Source: Amoeboradix gromovi (Eukaryota; Sanchytriomycota; Sanchytriomycetes; Sanchytriales; Sanchytriaceae). From it: 15,381 nt of DNA. Location of the stretch: positions 1-15,381 of the forward strand of contig JADGIF010000194.1 in assembly GCA_018985225.1 (NCBI GenBank), written 5' to 3'. Under the pieces are notes generated by a model. It made no database searches, had not been told where the DNA came from, and was given only the letters and a program-made list of their open reading frames with translations. The translations under genes and the position numbers were made by a program. Of the stretch, positions 8,470 through 15,381 are shown one piece after another (position 1 is the first letter of the stretch; every line of letters begins with the position of its first letter).

Positions 8470-8788
8470 CGTTACTTACAGCTAAAAGTTTTGCTTTCGG
8501 AGAAGATCAAGAGTTTTCACAGAGAAACCGAAAGACTTTGAATAGATGGTAAGAAATAGCGAGCTGTAACTGTAGATAGATGACCATTCGCGTCCTGCTT
8601 GTGTAGCAAGTAGTATAAATAAATTTATTGCTTGTAATCTCGAGTGAACAAATGTTGTGAATCTATCATATTTTCCTTTTTTTGAGGCATGCATTAAGTA
8701 TTTATCAGCGATATCTTAAGAACTGAACCCATTTCAGTTGACAAAAAGAAGGAATATCGAGTTTTTATGGCGTTTTCTTGGGTATGTG
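8470..8788 (+). repeat. Dispersed repeat unit, copy 3 (right arm of pair 2 plus extension)
   Basis: The left part, 8470-8575, is inverted relative to 7627-7722 and parallel to 505-600 (gctaaaag, tttcggagaa, tcacagagaaacc). The extension keeps the order of copy 1 in decayed form: aatgttgtgaatctat near 8650, attaagtattta near 8694 and atatcgagtttttatgg near 8755. The hairpin stem is poorly kept in this copy. Confidence 0.45.
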
Positions 8789-10380
8789 AGTTGCCGCGGA
8801 AATGCGACAAAGTATTTACTATTGTAACAGAGGAGCAAAGTTAAACAAAAAGAATAGATGGCTTGGTAACTATCAGAATATTTGATCATTGTTGAAACAG
8901 TGCAATTAGCGCCACGCAATGCTCATTCCTCTTCTTTTCATAAATTTGATGCATTGTGGACTCTAAAATGCTGCCGCTTCCAGCAAACATAAAGCAATTT
9001 CAATAATTGAAAGGTTAGCAGAATGACAACAGTTCCTACAGAGTACTATTAGCTCATCAATGTTTTACACGGGACCTTGGCATACGCTTCACTGTCATAA
9101 TCTGGTGATCAAGTCAGTATCAGTACATGCTCGAATTAATTAAGAACAATGGAGTGTTATTTTAAGTAATACTTTGAAGTGCAGTATGCATACAGGGCTG
9201 CCGAATATCGCAGCCACTCTAGGTAATCGCAGCGCCACATGGGCATGTGCAAAAGAATACATAGGCTCAGTGTTTATTGGTATTGGCCATTTGCGCTCTG
9301 AATTTCTCATTAGTATGCTTTGGGTTTGTTTCCGGATCAGTATGGTTGATGCTGATGACATAACTACACGTAAAAGACCCCTTGGATGTATAGCCATGAT
9401 AATTTCATCACTCAGGTTGTCAAGGATATATTTCTTTTCCACACTGAGGCTGATATAGGGCTGCATGTATCCACTCCCTCTGTACCCCAAGGTCCCTCAT
9501 TGTAGGCATCTTTTATATGTACTTCAAGCCCTTCCAGCTCCTATCTGCATGTATATTGATACATGGAATGTTCATCTCTTCAAACTCTTCTATGCTCTTG
9601 GTGTACTACGGATTTCATCTCAGCAAGTGCTCATCATCTTCTCTGGAGTATTTGGAACGTAAAACTTGATTTTTATCAAGAATTACGAGAACATTTTGCT
9701 TTCCAGTAATACGGGCAGAAGCAAATTGATCCCATCTGCCTTCTTTTTATATCACACCTGCAAACCCGAAAAAAATGGCCCGCAAATGCCGTAACTTGAT
9801 GCTCAGAATATGGCCAAATTTATGAGCAAGACCTATTCAACAATAGACTTTTGGAAGCATTGGCATAGATACTTAAACAGGTGGATAGCCCGTTATTTAT
9901 ATGTACCTCTGGATTGACCAAATACACAAATCTGGACTATATGGCTGATATTTAGCTTCATACCTACGGTATGATATTATGGTAAACTTGTCAGTTTAGA
10001 GACTGGCTATTGCACTATTTATTGTGCCAGAACATATTTGTAAAACAATGTTTAGATCCCACAGAGTATATCGTAATTAGTGTAAAATTACAAGTACAAT
10101 GATGAGTTTTCAGCAATTGGAGTAATAAATATTTTACTAATGACGACCGGTAATTCAGTTGGCTATGGACTATGAGCAGACGGTACAGGATGCAACTGAT
10201 GGGTATAGTATCAAATCCATTTGGTTTTGGATTTGCGTTTACTTAACAATCAATTGATCTTCTATTTTCAAAAGTAAATTTCTTCTGGTAGTAAATGATA
10301 CCGCAAAAGTTTCATGTAGCTACAGCTAGGGCACCCACAAAACCAAGAACAAAACTTCATGTCAGAAATAAGCTATTTAC
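8789..10380. other. Large gene-poor stretch between the orphan gene and the secreted-protein gene
   Basis: Apart from the decayed coding remnant at 9140-9835 I see no intact gene or RNA gene here. The + strand open frame at 10295-10528 overlaps the end of the secreted-protein gene in antisense and has no features of its own. The 9900-10380 part shows nothing I can identify. Confidence 0.5.
9140..9835 (-). pseudogene. Decayed protein-coding remnant, possibly Myb/SANT-like
   Basis: No intact gene is present, but - strand frames look protein-like in pieces broken by stops and frame changes. Reading down from 9835 there is a piece with HKFGHILSIKLRHLR, then GRWDQFASARITGKQ ending in KYSREDDEHLLR, then RSWKGLKYI, then in another frame YNEGPWGTEG. 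A 116-residue open frame follows (9490-9140). Fragments such as SREDDEHLL and GPWGTE recall the acidic starts and tryptophans of Myb/SANT repeats, but the match is weak and judged by eye. The family call is tentative; that this is an old, inactivated coding sequence is somewhat better supported. Confidence 0.3.
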
Positions 10381-11892
10381 TTACATTACAGACAATATGA
10401 CTGATACACAGGCCCAGAAAGACTCTAGTCTTGAAACCCCGTTTATTTGTTCTGCAACGGTTTCAGATGCTGCGATAGTTTCTGCTGATGAAAGAGTGAT
10501 TTCTGAATTCTCAATCCTGGACTTGTGATTGCCTCCACATATTTGCACAGCGGTCAACGTCATCTCGTTGTAGCTGTGTGGGTAAATATATATCACATCT
10601 ACTGGAACTACTGCTAAGCCTGTCTTGTTGAGCACTACGTCCATGCTGATATCCTTCAAGGTTTTCTCGTATAAGTATCCAATATTCTGGTATCCTGTGC
10701 TGGTACTACATCCCATCCAGTTGCAGTAAGTGTATGAATACTTACCCTCAAAGTAGATTCCGTAATACGGTGACAAGTCACGGTACTGGGCATTAAGAGT
10801 CATCCCCTTGGTTACGCTCAATTTTTCTGTGTAAACTGCTAGAACCCCACTACTAGATTTGGTAATATTTCTATAGACAGTGCATTCGTCATTATCCTCA
10901 AACAAGTAATCAGATGCCACATCAAATTTAACGTCGCTATCGTCAATACTGCACAATTCCAGTGTGCTCAATACCTGATATGTGTAGACTTCAATATAAT
11001 CAGCGTGGATGGATTGCCATCCCCTTCTTTCGAACATCTCATCCAGTGACACAACACCAGTGTTATTTGGAGGTGCATATGAGCTGTCTACAAAGTCATA
11101 ATACCCATTCTTAGGGTTACCATAGAAGTAAATGCCGAAATACACTGTACCGTGGTAGCTTTCTGGGTCTCTGGTGCCGTTGAACGCGGCCCTAAAATAG
11201 GAGCCAGCAGTTAAGTTGAAGCTGCCGTACATACTATAAAGAATAGGGCCCCAGTTATTTGATTTGGGCTTCAAATCAACAGACTTGCATTGGTTTCCGA
11301 GGAGGTGCTTACCTAGACCAAAACTTATAGCTGTCTGAGAAGGGTACGGAGACGAATTCATTGTTGACATCAACTCAAACTTGTAAAAAACGTTATTTGG
11401 TAAGTTTTTGTAGCACAAGGAACCAGAATACACCGAAATGTAAGAGTAGTAACTTCCGTAGATTTTTAATTGGTAAGCCCTTACTGAGCTGATGTTTCTT
11501 TTGTAAAGCATCTCAAAGAAAGTAGTCTCTGTACTAATCAGACTATTGCTATCTGTTGGTATGGTAATAAAGTCATAAAACTCTTCTGAAAATACTTCGA
11601 TATAGATATAATAGCTATAGTACGAGTACACTGATAAGTTCAGTACAGTAGAGTTGTCAATCTGAAAGTCTCCATCCACGTATGTACCTGATAAAGACCA
11701 TTTCCACTTTAATTCTTGACAGTTGGTGCTACTTGTTATGTTGGACCTGGTGCTGGTCTGAGTAGGGCTTGGCAGGGAGGCTGTTGAGGACTCTTCGCTA
11801 AATTCTGCTTTATAATATGTCCCAGATGTGCTAAGGTACTCAATACTGAATGACAGCAACGCGAGAAATATCAAAGCATAACCAGAAAACAT
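10381..11892 (-). CDS. Secreted, probably GPI-anchored cell-surface protein with three related Cys-bounded domains
   Basis: I do not recognise the family. The 503-residue product starts with a signal peptide (residues 1 to about 20, LIFLALLSF core), followed by a Ser/Thr/Pro-rich linker (32-56). Three segments of similar size each start and end in cysteine: 58-160, 202-314 and 337-452. They share a Tyr-rich, beta-like pattern (YYSYYIYIEVF, YFGIYFYG, YYGIYFEG) and a closing half seen as EMLYKRNISSVRAYQ and EMFERRGWQSIHADY. I count at least eight N-x-S/T sites. The C-terminus has a Ser/Thr-rich stretch, small residues (NG near 484) and a short hydrophobic tail (FWACVSVILSVM), which suits a GPI signal. 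Together these point to a glycosylated wall or surface protein. The ligand is unknown. It lies alone in a repeat-rich region and may be lineage-specific. Confidence 0.8.
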   Translation of the reverse strand: MFSGYALIFLALLSFSIEYLSTSGTYYKAEFSEESSTASLPSPTQTSTRSNITSSTNCQELKWKWSLSGTYVDGDFQIDNSTVLNLSVYSYYSYYIYIEVFSEEFYDFITIPTDSNSLISTETTFFEMLYKRNISSVRAYQLKIYGSYYSYISVYSGSLCYKNLPNNVFYKFELMSTMNSSPYPSQTAISFGLGKHLLGNQCKSVDLKPKSNNWGPILYSMYGSFNLTAGSYFRAAFNGTRDPESYHGTVYFGIYFYGNPKNGYYDFVDSSYAPPNNTGVVSLDEMFERRGWQSIHADYIEVYTYQVLSTLELCSIDDSDVKFDVASDYLFEDNDECTVYRNITKSSSGVLAVYTEKLSVTKGMTLNAQYRDLSPYYGIYFEGKYSYTYCNWMGCSTSTGYQNIGYLYEKTLKDISMDVVLNKTGLAVVPVDVIYIYPHSYNEMTLTAVQICGGNHKSRIENSEITLSSAETIAASETVAEQINGVSRLESFWACVSVILSVM

Positions 11893-12609
11893 TGAAAGTT
11901 ATTTAAAGCCACGTTATTTGGGCCTTCTAAAAAGCAAATAAATAGCCATTAAAGTGTTAAATCTCCAGAAGTTGCTGTTTCCAAGCATCGAGAGCGTCTG
12001 TTAGTTTATATTTTCTTCTCTAGACTAAGCGCATAAACTGTTATGAAGCCTTTTTAGTCAGTTTTTGGCGTGGTGCAAGCAAATATAGAAATTAAACAAA
12101 TTTGTAATATAAATCATCTTAAACCGCACTTACTTAAGGGAACACAAGTTCCATCTACCAATAAATATAAAAGGAAACAAATATACGTGAGAAGTTGTGA
12201 AGCGCAAAGCTGTTCCGAAACATTGCGAAGTAATTATCAAGACGAAAAAAGAGTTCGGGCTCTTTAGAGAGATTATTTAGTACTGGAGCCCAGATATTTT
12301 TACCGCGGAATAGGATGCTAGAGACATAGATCTTTTTAAACGAGTTTAGGATGATTCGGGATTTTGTTACCAGGCTCTAAAAACTAATCACGCTGAGTGC
12401 GATTCCTCTTTTTGCAAGCCAAGTCTTTCAACTTTGCTCAATATGCTTTCTGCGACTTGGTTATCGGTGCAACAATGTGATAGGAAGGTGTTAACTTGCG
12501 TTCTTACTCAAACGAGCTAAATCCCGCAGCTTTAACAGGAAGTGGGAAAGGCTGGATTTATAACATTTCAAATATTATACACTGACCACTCAATGTTTAT
12601 CAGTGTGAA
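11893..12609. other. Intergenic stretch with repeat traces
   Basis: This stretch should include the promoter of the secreted-protein gene on the - strand. Bases 11985-12035 (tagtttatattttcttc, then tagactaagcgcataaact) resemble 15005-15068, upstream of the last repeat copy. I see no intact gene. A + strand piece near 12425-12580 is mentioned among the rejected items. Confidence 0.45.
11985..12035 (+). repeat. Short repeat related to 15005-15068
   Basis: The block tagtttatattttcttct followed by tagactaag agrees well with tagtttctattcttcgtta and tagactcaag at about 15000-15030. The block actaagcgcataaact agrees with actaagcgcatacact at about 15054-15069, with an insertion between the two in the latter. 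A related string, ataagcgcgactaact, occurs at about 222-237. This may be an outer part of the dispersed repeat family. Confidence 0.35.
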
Positions 12610-13330
12610 ATGTTCAGGGTAAGAATAATCAAAGTTCCAAGCGGAAATCCCAAGATACCATCGTGAATCTCAGTCGAAATAGTTTTTCATAAACCTTTGA
12701 ACCTGAGAGTATTTACTCTGTGTAACAGTTTGAAGTATCCAGTATAACTCATATATTGACCTTAAAATGAATATGTGCATATTGTCTCAAGTCTATTCCA
12801 TACGTTTTTGCTTCTAATGATAACTCTGGTAAATAGAAATCATAAGAGTTGGTTCCAGTAAAAAAAATTCCATGAGTATCAATTTGATCTAAATCATTTC
12901 AGGTACACTTAATGCAATATATTTCCAAGCATTACACCTTAAGAATTGCTGTAATTTTTACCATGGCATCGGCTTAATCTCATCTATATGGAAGACGCTT
13001 ATTTCTGATATGAGTTTGCAATTGGATTGTTTCCTCTAGTACTTATTTACAAGACCAAGGTATTGTTCACTTACAGCCCTATTGATTCACAATGTTTGTA
13101 GAGTACATAAAATAGTTTGTTCCAGATGTCTTTGCATCTGCGTAGGTTTAGGACATACTTTCTCTTGAATATTCTGAATGAATTCTTTGCCATAAACGCC
13201 TTGTAAATAGGATTAGTACGTTTCTTTGCGAAGTTCCATTTAGATATGTTAGCAATCACATCGAATGAATGCAACACTGTTGGCAACAATCATTTTTCAC
13301 CTTGAGTTTTGGTTAAAGGGCTCTAAATTC
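12610..13330 (-). pseudogene. Decayed coding remnant resembling an F-box/leucine-rich protein
   Basis: No intact frame exists, but - strand translations are clearly protein-like in several pieces. Reading down: LLPTVLHSFDVIANISKWN onward (13289-13071, 72 residues), which resembles the second half of an F-box (SKWNFAKKRTNPIYKAF). Next come SEQYLGLVNKY and a piece ending EIKPMPW, then YGIDLRQYAHIHFKVNI in a stop-free stretch at about 12895-12751. Last, in another frame, are YTGYFKLLHRVNTLRFKGL and ILGFPLGTLIILTLNISH (about 12745-12610). At least three stops and several frame changes separate them. The pieces keep the order expected for an F-box followed by leucine-rich sequence. The family assignment is by eye only. 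Confidence 0.35.
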
Positions 13331-13604
13331 AACCCACGTAAATCCAATCCTTTAGCTGACAACACTGGTTCTAAAAAGCGTATCGCTGCAAACTCTTGTA
13401 TTGTTTTTTAAATTAGATGCCTTGTCTGCTGAGGGATTCAAGTGCTCCTTTACATTCTTGAATTTTTTGATTGAGTCTGGGTTTTATATTTAAACTCTCC
13501 TTTGCTTATATGAATTCCAATTAGAATTGTCCAAAAAGCTTAATGACAGTCAAACCAAAGAGATGGCAATCATTTGAAATTAAAATCTAATAGAACAAAT
13601 GTAT
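13331..13604 (-). other. Spacer downstream of RPS9 with short protein-like pieces
   Basis: Two short - strand pieces look coding: LNQKIQECKGALESL and, in another frame, IRFLEPVLSAKGLDLRG. They may belong to the decayed gene at 12610-13330 or be chance. The 3' end of the RPS9 transcript must also lie here. Confidence 0.2.
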
Positions 13605-14141
13605 TTATTCAGCCTTCTTTTGCTTTTTCTTTGCAACACGTCCAGGTTTGCCTCCAGCTAATGAAGAGTTTAGCGCCAAATCAATATGTTTTTGGGATTC
13701 TACTCTAACCATGAAAGAAGCAACATCACAGACTTGATTTCCAACTCTGATATGCTTTTGTTTAATCAAAACACGAGCATGATGAACACTCTTGGCTAAT
13801 CCAAGCTTAAAAACTTGTGTTTGTAATCTTCTCTCTAAGAAATCTTCGATTTTCAAACCTAATACATAATCTAATTTTTGTTTAGTAGTGTCTAATACAC
13901 CTAATCGAATCAATCTTCTAATTAATGCGTTACCCTCGAACAATCTTTTTGGGTCTTTTGGTGGTAAAGTCAATAATTCTCTAGCAGCTCTTCTAATATG
14001 GGATAACATGAATCCAATTCTCCAGATTTCTTTCTTGTTCTTTAGTCCAAATTCTCCACATAATTTAAGTTCATGGTCCATTCTGTCTTTTTCATAAGGT
14101 CTACGAGGTACACGATAAACTTTTGAATGATTTGGTCGCAT
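13605..14141 (-). CDS. RPS9: 40S ribosomal protein S9 (uS4)
   Basis: uS4 is a small-subunit protein that binds early to 18S rRNA, near the mRNA entry channel. From the ATG at 14141 the product has 178 residues. The S4 RNA-binding domain is clear ([15 protein letters not shown], then [15 protein letters not shown]), preceded by the family signatures [21 protein letters not shown] and [16 protein letters not shown]. The frame is open for 13 more codons upstream (to 14180), but those residues have no counterpart in the family and the protein normally starts just before the [12 protein letters not shown] region, so the internal ATG is chosen. The C-terminus ends in a short basic tail (KKKQKKAE) instead of the longer acidic or glycine-rich tails of yeast and human S9. 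No intron is needed, although many fungi have one near the 5' end of this gene. Confidence 0.96.
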   Translation of the reverse strand: MRPNHSKVYRVPRRPYEKDRMDHELKLCGEFGLKNKKEIWRIGFMLSHIRRAARELLTLPPKDPKRLFEGNALIRRLIRLGVLDTTKQKLDYVLGLKIEDFLERRLQTQVFKLGLAKSVHHARVLIKQKHIRVGNQVCDVASFMVRVESQKHIDLALNSSLAGGKPGRVAKKKQKKAE

Positions 14142-14287
14142 TAGTAAAGTAATTGACGAGTATAAACATGAATAAAACACGTGAAATACAAATGTCTCCT
14201 TTTAGGTATATTGTCACATATGATGATTGGCGTCAAGCTGCTGTTTTTTGAATCGTCATCTTTTCCAAATTGAAATAATCACTTAAA
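14142..14287. promoter_or_regulatory. Divergent promoter region of RPS9 and RPL17
   Basis: The 146 bp between the two start codons must hold both promoters and 5' leaders. T-rich tracts (ctgttttttg, cttttcc) occur, as in many fungal ribosomal-protein promoters, but I cannot name a factor site. Shared control of the two genes is a reasonable inference. Confidence 0.6.
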
Positions 14288-14860
14288 ATGGGAAGCATCA
14301 AGTACGGAACTAAGCCTCACAACATTGAAAAGTCTGTAAAAGCAAAAGCATCAAATATCAGAGTATCTTATAAAAATACTTTTGAGACTGCAAATGCAAT
14401 CAACGGAATGAAATTAAAGAAGGCTGTACAATATTTAAATGACGTCAAATTGCACAAGAGATGTATTCCATTTAGACAATACAACAGAGGTGTAGGTAGA
14501 ACCCCGCAGTGCAAAGAATGGAAGCATACTCAAGGTAGATGGCCTGAAAAGAGTGTTGATTTCGTGTTAAGCATCTTGAAGAACTTGGAAAGTAATGCTG
14601 AGATTAAAGGGCTAAATGTAGATACTTTAATTGTTAATCATGTTAGTGTTAATCAGGCTGCTAAAATGAGAAGAAGAACTTATCGTGCGCATGGTAGAAT
14701 TAATGCTTATTTAAGCAGTCCTTCTCACATTGAAGTCATTGCCACTGAAGCTGACTCGGTTGTTCCTAAATCATCAGTTGATGCAGCTAAACCAAAGTTG
14801 ACACAGCAACAAATTGGAAAAGCTTTATACGCTAAGAAATATAACAAAAAGTCAAAGTAA
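14288..14860 (+). CDS. RPL17: 60S ribosomal protein L17 (uL22)
   Basis: uL22 lines the polypeptide exit tunnel of the large subunit. The product has 190 residues, near the usual length for eukaryotes (about 184). Diagnostic stretches are [20 protein letters not shown] near the N-terminus, GRWPEKSV in the middle, and the conserved [17 protein letters not shown] followed by [10 protein letters not shown] (about 128-155), part of which forms the tunnel-facing hairpin. The N-terminus ([15 protein letters not shown]) is divergent from yeast and animals. It is uninterrupted and has an A-rich context before the ATG (cttaaaATG). It is divergent from RPS9, which suits co-expression. Confidence 0.96.
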   Translation: MGSIKYGTKPHNIEKSVKAKASNIRVSYKNTFETANAINGMKLKKAVQYLNDVKLHKRCIPFRQYNRGVGRTPQCKEWKHTQGRWPEKSVDFVLSILKNLESNAEIKGLNVDTLIVNHVSVNQAAKMRRRTYRAHGRINAYLSSPSHIEVIATEADSVVPKSSVDAAKPKLTQQQIGKALYAKKYNKKSK

Positions 14861-15116
14861 ATCTATTTTATTTTAGTTTGTTGTAGCCATTCACCTAGCA
14901 ATTGACTTTTGACATCCGGGACACTCTTGAAAGCAAATATCTCAAGTAAGAGTAGAAACGTCACTTGTCACTAGTACTCTATCCGGCAGCTTACCAATAA
15001 TAGTTTCTATTCTTCGTTATAGACTCAAGAATATGCAAGACTATAGTTTTCCTACTAAGCGCATACACTAGTTTCGTGTTTGAGATACCCAATGGCCGTT
15101 TCTTTAGTGTTATAAC

Positions 15117-15381
15117 TTCCCGTTAAAAGACCTGATTACCGAGAAAATCGAGAATTATTTGCTGCCACATATTGTACATGGCATCGAATTTTCGTGTTTG
15201 GACCAGTTCCTCAGTGTTGATGAATCTATGCTGTACCTGATAGTGATTTCTTTAGAATTGATTTACCACTTGCGAATAGGAAGAAATCAAGTATTTAAGC
15301 TATTAGAAAAGTCTTGAAATTATACAAAAATGCATGCTAATTCGCGATGAATGATTTATTCAAGAAAACAATCGAGCTGCA
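15117..15381 (+). repeat. Dispersed repeat unit, copy 2, cut by the window end
   Basis: It starts with cgttaaaagacctgatta and gagaaaatcgagaa, like 505-540, and then skips to ttgctgcca. It continues with ccagttcctcagtgttgatg, tatttaagctattagaaaa, cgcgatgaatgatttattc and caatcgag, the order seen at 650-1000. Most of the extra ~245 bp in copy 1 are absent here. In copy 1 the DHHC gene begins about 180 bp after the corresponding end point; here the window stops at that point. Confidence 0.6.

Noticed and set aside
9174-9662. Two + strand open frames (9174-9458, 9465-9662)
   Set aside because: They run antisense to the decayed - strand coding pieces, have no recognisable domain and are explained as shadows.
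10295-10528. A + strand open frame of 77 codons
   Set aside because: It overlaps the 3' end of the secreted-protein gene in antisense and shows no features of its own.
12070-12267. A + strand open frame of 65 codons
   Set aside because: It starts with GTG, has no recognisable motif and lies in repeat-bearing spacer DNA.
12425-12580. A + strand piece reading DRKVLTCVLTQTS and, after a frame change, NELNPAALTGSGKG, faintly like an F-box
   Set aside because: It is too short and needs a frame change and several substitutions to fit the motif. It may be another relic but cannot be supported by eye.
14142-14180. Upstream extension of RPS9 by 13 codons
   Set aside because: These residues have no counterpart in uS4 proteins, and the internal ATG at 14141 gives the family-typical N-terminus.
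1-15381. tRNA, rRNA or CRISPR features
   Set aside because: No T-arm-like GGTTCRANTCC strings with matching stems, no rRNA signatures and no regularly spaced direct repeats were seen. A tRNAscan-SE run would be needed to exclude tRNAs fully.

Overview
The window is eukaryotic nuclear DNA. It carries eukaryotic ribosomal proteins uS4 (RPS9) and uL22 (RPL17), a DHHC palmitoyltransferase, a HECT ubiquitin ligase and a Pab2/PABPN1-type RNA-binding protein. Coding regions are AT-rich, almost intron-free and use the standard stop codons. The DHHC enzyme fits the Pfa4/ZDHHC6 group and the small RRM protein is close to fission-yeast Pab2. With the low intron content this suggests a fungus, perhaps an early-diverging (non-Dikarya) one. 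That placement is an inference from family resemblance alone; another unicellular eukaryote is not excluded.

Layout. Positions 1-1170 are repeat-rich: a degenerate copy of the 5' end of the DHHC gene, an inverted pair of a short hairpin-bearing repeat, and a ~500-bp repeat unit. The DHHC gene (1174-2202) and a glutathione peroxidase (2399-2911) follow on the + strand. A HECT E3 ligase (6624 down to 3441, - strand) is interrupted by an apparent 19-nt intron. It lies head to head, 42 bp between start codons, with the Pab2-like gene (6667-6993). An orphan gene for a small, lysine-rich, probably myristoylated and palmitoylated protein (7862-8404) sits between inverted copies of the same repeat. 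Positions 8405-10380 hold a repeat copy and a decayed coding region. A secreted, probably GPI-anchored protein made of three related domains lies at 10381-11892 (-). Positions 11893-13604 contain repeat traces and another decayed coding region that resembles an F-box protein. RPS9 (-) and RPL17 (+) form a divergent pair at 13605-14860. The window ends inside another copy of the repeat found upstream of the DHHC gene.

How the genes relate. This is not an operon: housekeeping genes (translation, mRNA 3'-end handling, ubiquitylation, protein acylation, peroxide defence) lie among lineage-specific genes and decayed copies. The most unusual points are the 19-nt intron, whose removal restores a complete HECT domain; the dispersed repeat family, which keeps a bulged hairpin through paired base changes and brackets the orphan acylated-protein gene; and the three-domain cell-surface protein.
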